DNA of 59,940 bases, taken from a virus. Location of the stretch: positions 1 to 59,940 of IMG/VR virus record IMGVR_UViG_3300021962_000114; one strand, 5' to 3'. Shown one piece after another: positions 35,218 through 44,680 of the stretch (positions are counted from its first letter, which is position 1; every line of letters starts with the position of its first letter). A program made the translations under genes and the position numbers. A model generated the notes under the pieces. It was given only the letters and a program-made list of their open reading frames with translations. It did no database searches and was not told where the DNA came from.

Positions 35218-36054
35218 TTAGTAGTTTGTAAACGCCGACATATTATAAACAGTAAGTCCAGACGAGACACCTGCCAAATCACTCATTGCAACGTCTATTT
35301 CGGGTATGTACTTGTATATCGCAGAACACGTACCGATCTGATTTCCAGCAACTCTAAGTTCACCAGACGATGCGTAAAGCCCACCCATAAAAATCAACTC
35401 ACTAGTCACTCCATCATTTACAGGAACAAATACGGCATTACCTGAATCTCCGACGATTAATTGCTCTGAATTATTGAACCTTGCAGTATTGTATGAAAAT
35501 TGAAAATTAATCAAATTTCTAAGTGAGCAATCTACTTCTTGTCTTGTTAGTTTATTCAAATCACCACACAAAAACTTTTTCTGCTGATTCATATAAAACA
35601 TTGGCAAAACAGGGGATACCCACGGTCTACAAGGAAGATCCTCGGGGTTCACAGTTATGTTTTGCAAATAATTTTCAAATGATGGTGGAAATACTTTATA
35701 ATAGGCAAGCGACGAATCAACTGGTGTTGTAAAATATCCTACACTAATATCCGTATATCCAAAATCCGTACTAAGAGATGGTCCTATAGATTGTACAGAT
35801 TCTACCGAATACATAAACGTTGTGTTGTCATTGTTCACGTAGTAAATATTGTGACCTGGTGCTATACCAGTATGTGTGGCAAATATAAAATGTCGATCAC
35901 TGACAAGTGTTGCGCCAAAATAATTACCTGTACCATAAATCCACAAAGCTATACCTGTAGTGTCATACCCAACATCTGCCCTAACAATACAGTTGGTATT
36001 TCTGGCCCAGGTGTCAACGCCAGTTACGACGGCCATTACGTTTGTGTCGCTCAT
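35218..36054 (-). CDS. Trypsin-fold serine peptidase-like protein
   Basis: 278 residues without signal peptide. The chymotrypsin-like layout can be read: GATLVSDRHFIFATHTG with His61, then DFGYTDISVGYF with Asp102, then LIVGDSGNAVF with Ser204, which gives a complete candidate triad in the right order and with near-normal spacing. After the Ser, IFMGGLYASS matches the strand that lines the substrate pocket. The peptidase may trim a fibre, degrade a host surface protein or act in capsule penetration; this cannot be decided here. The gene overlaps the stop of the upstream TPS-stalk fibre gene (ATGA) and so is expressed with it. Confidence 0.78.
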   Translation of the reverse strand: MSDTNVMAVVTGVDTWARNTNCIVRADVGYDTTGIALWIYGTGNYFGATLVSDRHFIFATHTGIAPGHNIYYVNNDNTTFMYSVESVQSIGPSLSTDFGYTDISVGYFTTPVDSSLAYYKVFPPSFENYLQNITVNPEDLPCRPWVSPVLPMFYMNQQKKFLCGDLNKLTRQEVDCSLRNLINFQFSYNTARFNNSEQLIVGDSGNAVFVPVNDGVTSELIFMGGLYASSGELRVAGNQIGTCSAIYKYIPEIDVAMSDLAGVSSGLTVYNMSAFTNY

Positions 36055-37799
36055 AGATTAGAAATTAATGTATCAACTGTTCCTCCCACTGTCGAAGACA
36101 AATCACCGCCGCAAGGCGCACATGGGCTAACCTCACCAGATGACATCCACACACGATAAGGATCTGTCAGTGTACCAGAGCCACAAACCGGACTATAATC
36201 TCCGGTTGGATAAATTTGTGCCAAAAGGTTGCCAAACGATAGATTGTATGTGTGTGCTACATTTGGAGTACAACATCCGTCCACCGGTTCAGTCTGAAGA
36301 TGAGTTGCTGTAACCGTATATGTATTTGAATCGGTTGGTGAAAAACTATCCGTAAAATATCCGGAGGCAATTTTATTACCAGCACATCTCAATTTTTTTG
36401 CAGTAATTTCATCTCCAGTTGGAGACGTAAAACTTGTGTTGTTACATGCTGTATATACAAATACTCCACTTGTATTGCTGTCACCAGCACACGATGCGTT
36501 CACAGTCACAGTGCTATTACATTTCTGCGCCGGAGTCGGAACCGTTGTATAACAATCACATCCACCTGGTTTAGGATCTGGACATGCTGTTTTATTTGGT
36601 GGACTGCTTGGAGCAGGATATACAACAAAGTATACCACACCTGGTATAGGAGGACTGCTACTTGGAGTAGGCGTTGGGCTAGGGTCTGGTATTGGAGAAT
36701 TGCTTGGTGATGGTGCTGGAGAATTGCTTGGCGATGCCGCAGGCGAATTACTTGGTGATGGGGCGGGAGAATTACTTGGAGTTGCAAGAGGTGTTTGTGT
36801 CACGCTTGGAGTCACGGTCTCGCTCGGAGTCACACTAGGAGTAGCTGACACAGATGCATCAGGAGTACTGCTTGGAGTAGCACTAACGCTAGGGGTCGCA
36901 GTGGTACTAGGCGTTTTAGTAATACTTGGAGTTACTGTTGGTGTAGGCGACACTGAAGATGCTGGCGTACTACTTACACTAGGTGTTGGCGTTGGTGTGA
37001 TAGTCCTAGTAGGAGTCAGCGTAACGCTAGGAGTAATTGTGACACTAGGAGTAGGCGTCGGAGTTGGTGTAGGCGTTGGTGCCGGAGGAATATCACAACA
37101 AGGAGCTTCATAGGTTGGGTTTGAAAGATACGCACCCAAACCACAAATATTTACTGGATAAGTCAAATCATCCGAGTTTGCAACCAAAGGATATTTATTG
37201 ACAAAATAAGATCCAGACAGTTTCAAATTGTAGTTTCCATCATCAACGATGTCAGCAACCACATCACCGCTTTGATTGCTAATTACCACGGTGTTGGGTC
37301 TAATTTTATCACCTGTTTGGCTGATGCTCAATTGCAACAATGAAAACTCATTGGTCAAATGCAAAGATGCTTTGCTGGTATCATACTCATCAAAACCAAA
37401 AATGTTGTAGGCATTATTGTAGTTATTGTAGTACATGTTGAAGACAGTATTGTAAACCTGTCTTTGATATGTACCGTCCAAATTCATTGGATTGGATTCT
37501 TGACTCCAACCCGCACTTCCGCTTGGATAAAAAACTGAACTAGATGGAACGTATTTTCCAATTTCAAAATCAATCACATTTTCAAACTGCGATATTGCCA
37601 AGTAACCGCTAACATCCTCTGATGGAGAACAGCTACCAGATACATTGTCGTTGCACTGTGTAGTGTCTGCCGTCAATGGAAAAATGTCGTCACCGTCATT
37701 AGCAGCGATCAGATCATTCAATACACTGTTGACCGTTTGTGGCTTTGCAATCGTAAACGGCGTTATAATGATGTCTTGATTTTTGAAAAATTTGATCAT
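36051..37799 (-). CDS. Tail fibre-like protein with Thr-Pro-Ser stalk
   Basis: 582 residues from the ATG at 37799. An N-terminal domain (1-~235) ends in a conserved-looking Cys-rich EAPCCDIPPAPT. Then follows a mucin-like stalk (about 236-385) of TPTP, TPSV and SNSPAPSP units, and a C-terminal Cys-rich beta domain (about 390-582) with many CXXC-type pairs (CDCY, CCTP, CAPC) that probably form disulfides or bind metal. The stalk is the same sort as in the plus-strand adhesin 20 kb away. Likely a host-binding fibre. The next gene encodes a trypsin-fold protein. The start is set by a CTATTTATA motif 5 nt upstream; an ATG-less extension to 37832 is unlikely. Confidence 0.8.
   Translation of the reverse strand: MIKFFKNQDIIITPFTIAKPQTVNSVLNDLIAANDGDDIFPLTADTTQCNDNVSGSCSPSEDVSGYLAISQFENVIDFEIGKYVPSSSVFYPSGSAGWSQESNPMNLDGTYQRQVYNTVFNMYYNNYNNAYNIFGFDEYDTSKASLHLTNEFSLLQLSISQTGDKIRPNTVVISNQSGDVVADIVDDGNYNLKLSGSYFVNKYPLVANSDDLTYPVNICGLGAYLSNPTYEAPCCDIPPAPTPTPTPTPTPSVTITPSVTLTPTRTITPTPTPSVSSTPASSVSPTPTVTPSITKTPSTTATPSVSATPSSTPDASVSATPSVTPSETVTPSVTQTPLATPSNSPAPSPSNSPAASPSNSPAPSPSNSPIPDPSPTPTPSSSPPIPGVVYFVVYPAPSSPPNKTACPDPKPGGCDCYTTVPTPAQKCNSTVTVNASCAGDSNTSGVFVYTACNNTSFTSPTGDEITAKKLRCAGNKIASGYFTDSFSPTDSNTYTVTATHLQTEPVDGCCTPNVAHTYNLSFGNLLAQIYPTGDYSPVCGSGTLTDPYRVWMSSGEVSPCAPCGGDLSSTVGGTVDTLISNL
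36650..37090 (-). repeat. Degenerate TPS/SNSPAPSP-coding repeat, fibre stalk
   Basis: Short repeats encoding T-P-S-V-[TS] and S-N-S-P-A-P-S-P units on the minus strand. GGAGTCACACTAGGAGT at 36826-36842 is the exact reverse complement of 15393-15409. Confidence 0.85.
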
Positions 37800-37804
37800 C
37801 CTAG

Positions 37805-37813
37805 TATAAATAG
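37805..37813 (-). promoter_or_regulatory. TATTTATA promoter motif, 5 nt before ATG
   Basis: The coding strand reads CTATTTATA, CTAGG, then the ATG at 37799. It lies directly downstream of a hairpin terminator. Confidence 0.5.
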
Positions 37814-37839
37814 GGATATTTGTGGAATCCAATAAACTA

Positions 37840-37874
37840 AAATGTTGCCTATGTCATAAACACAGGCAACATTT
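37840..37874 (-). terminator. Hairpin terminator after tail protein gene
   Basis: An 11-bp perfect stem (AAATGTTGCCT / AGGCAACATTT) with a 13-nt loop; the minus strand continues TTAGTTT, a modest T tract. It sits 23 nt after the stop of the upstream tail gene and just before the next promoter motif. Confidence 0.6.
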
Positions 37875-37896
37875 CAACACCATCATAAGGTTCTTA

Positions 37897-39012
37897 TCAG
37901 AAATCGATACGTACCTTGATCAATAGTTCGCTGTCAAAGCTCTTTTGAACTGGACGACTTACTTTACCGATAGCCAATAGCTCGTTGTCGGAATTGTACA
38001 AACCAACACTGGTAATATAAGTGCGTGGATTGTTGATCAAATCTTGATAGATGATCGTTCCTTTGGTCAATCCATCTGTACCGTTTGATACAAACGTAGG
38101 ATTATTGGTGTAGTTGAATTCCTTGTTCTTTACACGCACAAAGTAGTTGGTGCTAGGAACAAATTCGCTCTTTCTGACCGCCATTGGCTTGGTGCTGCGT
38201 TGCAAACGATAATAGAAATCATGTGCCCAAACACGCCAATAGTTTTGAAATGCTGGTGCATATGGACTTTCGCAGTTTGAGGTACCAGCACGATCCAACA
38301 AATAATTGCCAGACGTAATACCAACACGCTTTTCTAGGTTAATTGCGTTAAACACGACTACGCCGTTTGAAGGATAAAACAAACCAATACCTTCATATAC
38401 TGGACTACCGTTTTTGTAGTATGGTGTAGGAACACCAGCAATCACAGATCCAGAAATAATGTTGTAAACGTTTTGTTGCTTGTTTACGATAGACGAATCA
38501 TCAATATAGCTGTATTGGCCGTTGGTGCCCATGAAGTTGATCTGAATTTGACCTGGGTCAATTTGATCCTTCATTTTATCAGCCGAAAAATTCATCACAA
38601 AAATAGCTTCGCTGTCTTGTGGTGTAGACACGCTACCAGATGCAAACGAAAACAAGTTGTCGCCGGGTTGCAACAAAATGTTTTTGTATTGCGAGTACAT
38701 CACCTTGGTTTCGTTGGTCAATACTTGGCTACCAGGGTTGATAGATGTACAGTCATAGTATGAGCTACCACTGTTTGCATAGTCACCATATGCAATTGCA
38801 AAGTATTCTTCGCCGCCTGCATAGATGTTGGTGTAATATTGACCATTGCGAACATCCCAGTTGCTTGAACCAATCATGGTGTTTGCTTGTGCAGATGATG
38901 TCACAAAGAATGATTGACTCAAATACAAACTACCAGTGCCGAACAAACCAGAAGATACTTGGTTTATTCTACCCACTACGATGTCGTCTGCTGTGAATTT
39001 ACTAAAAATCAT
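37897..39012 (-). CDS. Tail structural protein, conserved T4-like family
   Basis: 371 residues, beta-rich and rich in Ser, Gly, Asn and Tyr. The C-terminal 40 residues (TSVGLYNSDNELLAIGKVSRPVQK) are the conserved end that I recall from a virion protein found in T4-like aquatic phages, and the same end recurs in the FG-GAP adhesin at 25682-28246. It follows the MAYLDN-type gene by 9 nt, so they form an operon. A baseplate or tail-fibre attachment role fits the context. Confidence 0.82.
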   Translation of the reverse strand: MIFSKFTADDIVVGRINQVSSGLFGTGSLYLSQSFFVTSSAQANTMIGSSNWDVRNGQYYTNIYAGGEEYFAIAYGDYANSGSSYYDCTSINPGSQVLTNETKVMYSQYKNILLQPGDNLFSFASGSVSTPQDSEAIFVMNFSADKMKDQIDPGQIQINFMGTNGQYSYIDDSSIVNKQQNVYNIISGSVIAGVPTPYYKNGSPVYEGIGLFYPSNGVVVFNAINLEKRVGITSGNYLLDRAGTSNCESPYAPAFQNYWRVWAHDFYYRLQRSTKPMAVRKSEFVPSTNYFVRVKNKEFNYTNNPTFVSNGTDGLTKGTIIYQDLINNPRTYITSVGLYNSDNELLAIGKVSRPVQKSFDSELLIKVRIDF

Positions 39013-39021
39013 AGATTATCT

Positions 39022-39663
39022 TTAGGTTGTTGTAGGAACTTTTACCGTCACTGTGATTGACGTATTACCACCGCTTTCATTTCCAATAATGGTAATGTTT
39101 GTGGTGGTGGTTTTTGCCAACGAAGCATTTGGAACAAATCTAAACTTGTTACCAACCACAACTTGCGATGTCTGTGAAGTCAAATCTCCAGCAAACGTCG
39201 GAACGGTTGCGGTAGTCGAATTCAAGCTATTTGTTTCGGTCACAATCAAAGTACCAACGCTCTTGTTTGAAAGAATTGCTGTGTATCCCAATGTGACATT
39301 GTAGGTTGGGTTGGTGCTTGGACTGATAGAAATGTCTCCAGTATAATCTCGGTCAATAGTAATGACGCTTTGAGCAACGCTGATGGTAGGTACCATAGTA
39401 ACACCTTCATTGAGTGTCACCAACTTATACTTCATTAGCTGACTTTCGTCGGTGATAGGTTCCATGACTGGCGTGTTTCTTAGAGCAATGTCATAGTACG
39501 CACTACCAAGAGGGTGTGTTGGATTGAACTGTGTATAGTCAATTTCATCGTCCGCCAATGCAAACGCTGTGATATTCAATCCTCCCGTTTTTGCAAGAAT
39601 CTGACGACCTTTCTGCGTCAAAACAGCGTTGATTGTGATTACATTGTTGTCTAAGTATGCCAT
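39022..39663 (-). CDS. Conserved tail protein (MAYLDN family) with BACON/Ig-like tail
   Basis: 213 residues from the ATG at 39663 (an in-frame TTG two codons earlier is less likely). The first 75 residues (MAYLDNNVITINAVLTQKGRQIL, FALADDEIDYTQFNPTHPLGSAYYDIAL) form a block seen in many T4-like aquatic phages as a virion protein of unsettled role. The rest is a Thr/Ser-rich beta domain typical of Ig-like adhesion modules. Lies between a very large tail protein and another tail protein. Confidence 0.82.
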   Translation of the reverse strand: MAYLDNNVITINAVLTQKGRQILAKTGGLNITAFALADDEIDYTQFNPTHPLGSAYYDIALRNTPVMEPITDESQLMKYKLVTLNEGVTMVPTISVAQSVITIDRDYTGDISISPSTNPTYNVTLGYTAILSNKSVGTLIVTETNSLNSTTATVPTFAGDLTSQTSQVVVGNKFRFVPNASLAKTTTTNITIIGNESGGNTSITVTVKVPTTT

Positions 39664-39709
39664 ATACAAATAATTATCAAACTAATTTGGTTTTCAATCA
39701 AAGAATATG

Positions 39710-42700
39710 TTATAAATTCATGATATACATATTCAGGCTGGCACTGTTGTCCATCGAAGCAGTAAGCGGAACTGCTTGGAACAAACTATCTGGACTATTC
39801 GCACTTCCAGTAATAGTGCCGTAAACTGGGAAGTTGCTGCTGGAAACAGTCAAACTCAAAAAGCCTGGAATCGTAATCACTGGAGATGATCCGTTTGTCA
39901 AACCTTGACGATTGATGGTTGTGGTACTGTCGTTTTTACCCTTGACGTATGGGTAATATGTTAGCTTTGCTGGGCTGAAAGTTTTGACGCCATTATTAAT
40001 GCTAAAATTAGATCCACTGACAGCAGTATAGCTATATCTAGAGCCAGCCAAACTCAACTTGCTCAAATGACGTTGCGAGTATCCGCTGTTTTGTACACCG
40101 TAGTATCTGTTAGTAAAACCAGCAGATCCCGTTACTGATCCAGATCCAATTGATTCAACTCTATAAAAACTAGATGTAAATCCAACAACACGACCGTTAT
40201 TGTTGACAAGTTGATAGTATTCATTTGCAGGCACATTGTAAGTGTTGCGAATGTTGAATCCGTTGCTGTTTACAAACACGTTTTTACCATAACGAGCAAA
40301 CATGAAATCACGATCATCAACTTTGTCTGGAATTTCAAACCTTGAGAAATTGTAGGTGTTGTGATCAGTATCCATGTCGGTTGCTGATACCACATACAAC
40401 GGCATCAAGTTGCCGGTTGTGTATGACGACGACAAATGTGCAGCATTGTCAAATCCAAAGCTTGCTGTGTACATGCCGTTGACATCATATTTGATGTCTT
40501 TGTAATTAAACTTCTTACGTTCCAAAACAGAAGGTTCAATCAACAATCCACGCTTTAGTGATGCTCTGTTTGGAACCACCTTGGAAATATAATCAAACAC
40601 GCTAAAGTCGATATAGAACTTGTAGGTCGTGTAGTATTCTTGGTTATAAATATACTTTTGATTGGTTGACGCAAATGCTGCCAAACGAGCTTGAAGCTCT
40701 GGATAATTTTGGCTGGTCAAATACTTTGGATCGCCAATGACATCAGTGATACCTTCTTTACCGATGAAGTTTTCAATACTATTCTCCAAGTAAGTAAATG
40801 GACTGATGTAATATCCTACAACGTTGCTATCACTACCAACAATATCATTGGTCTTTGTGGAATAGTCATAAGGCACCAAATTAGAAGTTGCATACTCATC
40901 AATCTTGTTGATCTTGACGTTGTTCTTGTAGTTTGGACCAAAGTTATCAGCATTAATTGCTTGCTTGATGGTCAATTTCTCAAACTGATATGGGAAGTTT
41001 GATACAACGGTTGGCGTACAAGCTGGATATCCTTGAGTTACATATTCTCCAGTGAAGTTATATGCCTTGAATGCGTTTGTATGTGGACTATCAGAAACTT
41101 GATAATACACGTTTTGATTTGGTACCCATACAAAATCGACAGATGACGTATGTGACCAAAGATCTACTGGAGTATCAAAGCTCCAAAGATACAAAAGGTT
41201 TTCATAGATGATAGCCTTTTCTGGAACAGAAATACTGTCGATGTTGTAGCTATGCTCATCAAAATCAGCCATGGCCAATGGATCAATAAACACCTTGATT
41301 TTATCGATGTTACCAACCAATGGTGTATTGGTGTTGTAGTTTCCGATATAATAGCTACCAGATGAGAAATACTGGTTCATACCAAACTGCAAAGTTTTTG
41401 TAACTATGCTTTGGAAATTTCTCAACGAACCTTCGTATTGATTGATAGCAAGAGTATATGTTTTTGGTACATACTTTTCCGCATTCGATGCAGTGAACGA
41501 CGCAGTGACATAGTAAATTGTGTCTGCGTCATCTATTCGATAGTCAACTGGACCATAGTTAACAGTATCGGGTATGTTATCATACTCAAACCCTGTTGCT
41601 ATATCTCGACTGATCATGAAGCTGTAGATACTTCCATTAAAATAAGGAAGTTGATCCGACACAAAACTTGCAGTGGTACCTGTTTCAAATGGATGAAAGT
41701 TGAAAATCAACTCACCAGACTCGGTTTGTCTTGATTTTTTGATAAACACTTCCCAGTCAATATGCTTGTTACGAATCTTTTTGACCAAAGGAACCTTGTC
41801 GTTTTCAAAGTAGTTTGCACTGGTCAATCTAAATGCTGCTTCAAATGTATTGAATCCACTGAATTGTTCTGAAAGAATACACGATGATGTAAGTTGTTGA
41901 CCAATCGAAGAAGTATTGGCAATTGTATATGGAGCCAATGCTACATATTTGTATTCACTGCCCGTGTGATTAAATGTAATGTACTTGTTGCTATCGTATT
42001 GAGTCAAATAAACGATGTCTTCAAAGTCAAAATAGTTTTGACGATTGACGTTAACGTCTGTGCTACCATATTCACGAATTTGGATTAGTCCAGATGGAAT
42101 ACCAAACAAAGAAGTTATCAACTCCAATGAGTTTGCAGTACCCTTGGTTTTGTAAATGTATGGTAGGTTGTTGGCGAACCGATTCAAAATGCGTTTGCCA
42201 TAGTCGAAATAGGAACTCGACAACGAACCAGTAGCTTCGGTGCTATCAAACAAATATTGTGATACATCACTGTTTTGTAGTTTGAAGTTGCTGGTGTCCC
42301 AACTAAACGAATTCAGCAATTCATCCAGAAAGTTTTTTGGATAATCTGTGGCTTCAGAGAATCCAAGAGGATATGTTTTTGGAAACTTCTTGATATACAC
42401 CATGATGTTATCAAAGAAATGACCCACCATTGCAGTAAATTTCAGATAATCAGCATAGTCTTGATTGTCTTGAATATACTCTGGTAGTTGATTGATCAAA
42501 GCGTCTGGATTGTTGAGATCATAGTCAACACCGTCTTGAATTTTCTCGTTGATGCTTGATGTATTAAAGAACAAATACGACTCGTATTCATCAAACGAGT
42601 TCAACAATGCAATTTGCTCTTGTACCAACTTAGCTTTTTCGCCAGCATAAGATGCGCTGATTACTCTGTTAGAGTTTTGTGCTCGCAATTGAATTGCGGT

Positions 42701-44197
42701 CTTTTGAGTTTCTTTTGTGTTATACTCTGAGATCTTGCTTTTTGCAATCTTGGTACGCAACTCGGCAGAGCTATAAATGACGAAGTTATCGAAGTTGTTG
42801 TAGTCAATCAACAAATCATTGTACTTGGTTTTTACATTGGCTTTTGCTGCGGTAAGTGTATCAATTGAATGCTCGCCGTATTTATCGTTGGTTGGATATG
42901 CTGTGTTGACGGCAACATCAAAGTTGACACCATTCAAATAAACCTTGCGAGTTACCTTGTCTACAAACAGATTTGTTTTGAAATAGACTGGTGCGATTGA
43001 AATGTTGCTGATCCAACAAGTTGTACGAATGTCATACTCCAGTGGCAAAGGTGCATCCAGCTTTATCTGAACATTAACTCTACCGTCTGCTGGGTTTAGA
43101 TAGTTGGTATGATCCAATATCTTTACCAGATTTCCACCGCCGAAATTCAAAGCGTTCTTATACAGACCAAAAAATCTGTTTGCATACTCAGCAAGCAACT
43201 CCGACATTTTTGGTTCAAGCCAATCATTGTAGATGAGTTGCACAAACAAATCCAGTGTGGTTTGCAACTGTGCTGGATTGATGCTTGTTTTTTGCAAGAT
43301 GCGATCTTGCGATACTTTTGTGACAATAGTTTTGAATGCCAGCAAGATTTCATCTTTGCTAAACTCAGTGCTGTTGTAAGTATAGGTAAAGTTCTTTAGT
43401 TGATCGTCAATACCAATAAACTTGGTGCTTTGCTGTACAACTTGGTCGTCTGCGTTTGACAGATTTTGAATCTTATCAAACCCAACATACGTATCAATGA
43501 TGAATTGTTGAAGCTGTGCTGTAGACTTGAGACCAAGGTTTTGCGCAATCTCAAAGTAGTTGTAGTTTGCAGTATTTGCTACAAACGTTTGAGAAATAGG
43601 ATTGTTGTCAATCACTTGATTAACCAACGACGAGATCTGCAAGAACAAATACTTCTTGTCTGCAAATGCACTGGTCTTTGTAGCGTCCAATCCAGCTTTT
43701 ACCGACAGTGTTGGATTAAACGCAAACGACAAACGAATTTCTGTACGGCTTGGACTGATTTCTTTGATGACCAATTTGTTTTGATCATTTCCAGCCACGT
43801 TTCGTACAAAGTTGTACAACACATAATACAAACCAGGCGAAACCTGTGTCTTGCTTAGAATGTCTTGAGTGTTGAGCAACAGTTCGTTATTGAACTTTGT
43901 GAAGTTGGTGAACGGTTTGGCAAAAACATAGTATGATAGCTTGTTGTTGATATCATAATAGCTACCTTGAATGATCGAATATGAAATTGTAGGAACTACT
44001 CTGTTGAAAGCAATGGCTTCTTGAGAGCTATTGTACAATGTAAACTCAACCAAGTCGTTGTCGGAGCTACCAAAATAATGCTCGGCATCAACGAACTTTT
44101 GTTCGTAAAGCTCTTGAAGGTTGGGAGCAAAATACGAACCACTAGCTATGCCAGTATTCAGTGTTGATTCGTTAAATGATAGGTAACTATATGGCAT
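39710..44197 (-). CDS. Very large tail/baseplate protein (possible positional analogue of gp7)
   Basis: 1495 residues, the longest product in the window. Rich in Tyr, Asn, Phe and Ser, mostly beta with a helical middle (about 450-540, with NTKETQKTAIQLRAQNS and AKLVQEQIALLN). A segment at about 770-900 (FNTFEAAFRLTSANYFENDKVPLVKKI, WEVFIKKS, LPYFNGSIYSFMISRD) has the look of a concanavalin/LamG-like sandwich. No specific T4 homologue is visible. It is encoded after gp6 and two smaller proteins, where T4 has gp7 and gp8, so a baseplate wedge or fibre-network function is a guess by order. Confidence 0.82.
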   Translation of the reverse strand: MPYSYLSFNESTLNTGIASGSYFAPNLQELYEQKFVDAEHYFGSSDNDLVEFTLYNSSQEAIAFNRVVPTISYSIIQGSYYDINNKLSYYVFAKPFTNFTKFNNELLLNTQDILSKTQVSPGLYYVLYNFVRNVAGNDQNKLVIKEISPSRTEIRLSFAFNPTLSVKAGLDATKTSAFADKKYLFLQISSLVNQVIDNNPISQTFVANTANYNYFEIAQNLGLKSTAQLQQFIIDTYVGFDKIQNLSNADDQVVQQSTKFIGIDDQLKNFTYTYNSTEFSKDEILLAFKTIVTKVSQDRILQKTSINPAQLQTTLDLFVQLIYNDWLEPKMSELLAEYANRFFGLYKNALNFGGGNLVKILDHTNYLNPADGRVNVQIKLDAPLPLEYDIRTTCWISNISIAPVYFKTNLFVDKVTRKVYLNGVNFDVAVNTAYPTNDKYGEHSIDTLTAAKANVKTKYNDLLIDYNNFDNFVIYSSAELRTKIAKSKISEYNTKETQKTAIQLRAQNSNRVISASYAGEKAKLVQEQIALLNSFDEYESYLFFNTSSINEKIQDGVDYDLNNPDALINQLPEYIQDNQDYADYLKFTAMVGHFFDNIMVYIKKFPKTYPLGFSEATDYPKNFLDELLNSFSWDTSNFKLQNSDVSQYLFDSTEATGSLSSSYFDYGKRILNRFANNLPYIYKTKGTANSLELITSLFGIPSGLIQIREYGSTDVNVNRQNYFDFEDIVYLTQYDSNKYITFNHTGSEYKYVALAPYTIANTSSIGQQLTSSCILSEQFSGFNTFEAAFRLTSANYFENDKVPLVKKIRNKHIDWEVFIKKSRQTESGELIFNFHPFETGTTASFVSDQLPYFNGSIYSFMISRDIATGFEYDNIPDTVNYGPVDYRIDDADTIYYVTASFTASNAEKYVPKTYTLAINQYEGSLRNFQSIVTKTLQFGMNQYFSSGSYYIGNYNTNTPLVGNIDKIKVFIDPLAMADFDEHSYNIDSISVPEKAIIYENLLYLWSFDTPVDLWSHTSSVDFVWVPNQNVYYQVSDSPHTNAFKAYNFTGEYVTQGYPACTPTVVSNFPYQFEKLTIKQAINADNFGPNYKNNVKINKIDEYATSNLVPYDYSTKTNDIVGSDSNVVGYYISPFTYLENSIENFIGKEGITDVIGDPKYLTSQNYPELQARLAAFASTNQKYIYNQEYYTTYKFYIDFSVFDYISKVVPNRASLKRGLLIEPSVLERKKFNYKDIKYDVNGMYTASFGFDNAAHLSSSYTTGNLMPLYVVSATDMDTDHNTYNFSRFEIPDKVDDRDFMFARYGKNVFVNSNGFNIRNTYNVPANEYYQLVNNNGRVVGFTSSFYRVESIGSGSVTGSAGFTNRYYGVQNSGYSQRHLSKLSLAGSRYSYTAVSGSNFSINNGVKTFSPAKLTYYPYVKGKNDSTTTINRQGLTNGSSPVITIPGFLSLTVSSSNFPVYGTITGSANSPDSLFQAVPLTASMDNSASLNMYIMNL

Positions 44198-44201
44198 ATG
44201 A

Positions 44202-44675
44202 TTACGTTAATGGTAGAAATGGAAACGCATCGCTGAAGTCGGAAGGCACATTGCCTTGACCCAATTTGATACGCAGATTGATCATTTCATTCTTCATAGC
44301 AGCAATAACTTGTTTATCGTCACTATTCTCATATTTGTCAACAAGAGCATTTACCGTTTCATTCAAGATTCTATTTTCTGCCAACTGCTCGTTATACTTT
44401 TGCAGCAGCACAGCAACATCTTGTGCTTGTTGTTGCTCAGTTGCTTGCAACTCGTTGAATTGAACAGAGTTTGTGTCAACAATCTTGTCCGTATTATATT
44501 CTAGAGTTTTTAGCAAAATGTTGCTGTAATAGTATTTGCCGTCTGCTGGATTTTGACGATTGAAAACCAGTTGAAGATTGCCGAACGAATCAAAATTGTT
44601 CGCAAAAACGCCTGTGTCTCTAAACGTTTGTAAGTCTTTAAGACCAACCGTATATTCAACTACTATGTCTGCCAT
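44202..44675 (-). CDS. Small coiled-coil tail protein
   Basis: 157 residues. N-terminal beta-rich part (1-65), then a coiled coil of about 75 residues (NELQATEQQQAQDVAVLLQKYNEQLAENRILNETV). Stop and start are within 5-6 nt of both neighbours, a tight operon with the large tail protein. Probably a baseplate connector or chaperone; no family recognised. Confidence 0.78.
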   Translation of the reverse strand: MADIVVEYTVGLKDLQTFRDTGVFANNFDSFGNLQLVFNRQNPADGKYYYSNILLKTLEYNTDKIVDTNSVQFNELQATEQQQAQDVAVLLQKYNEQLAENRILNETVNALVDKYENSDDKQVIAAMKNEMINLRIKLGQGNVPSDFSDAFPFLPLT

Positions 44676-44680
44676 ATCAA

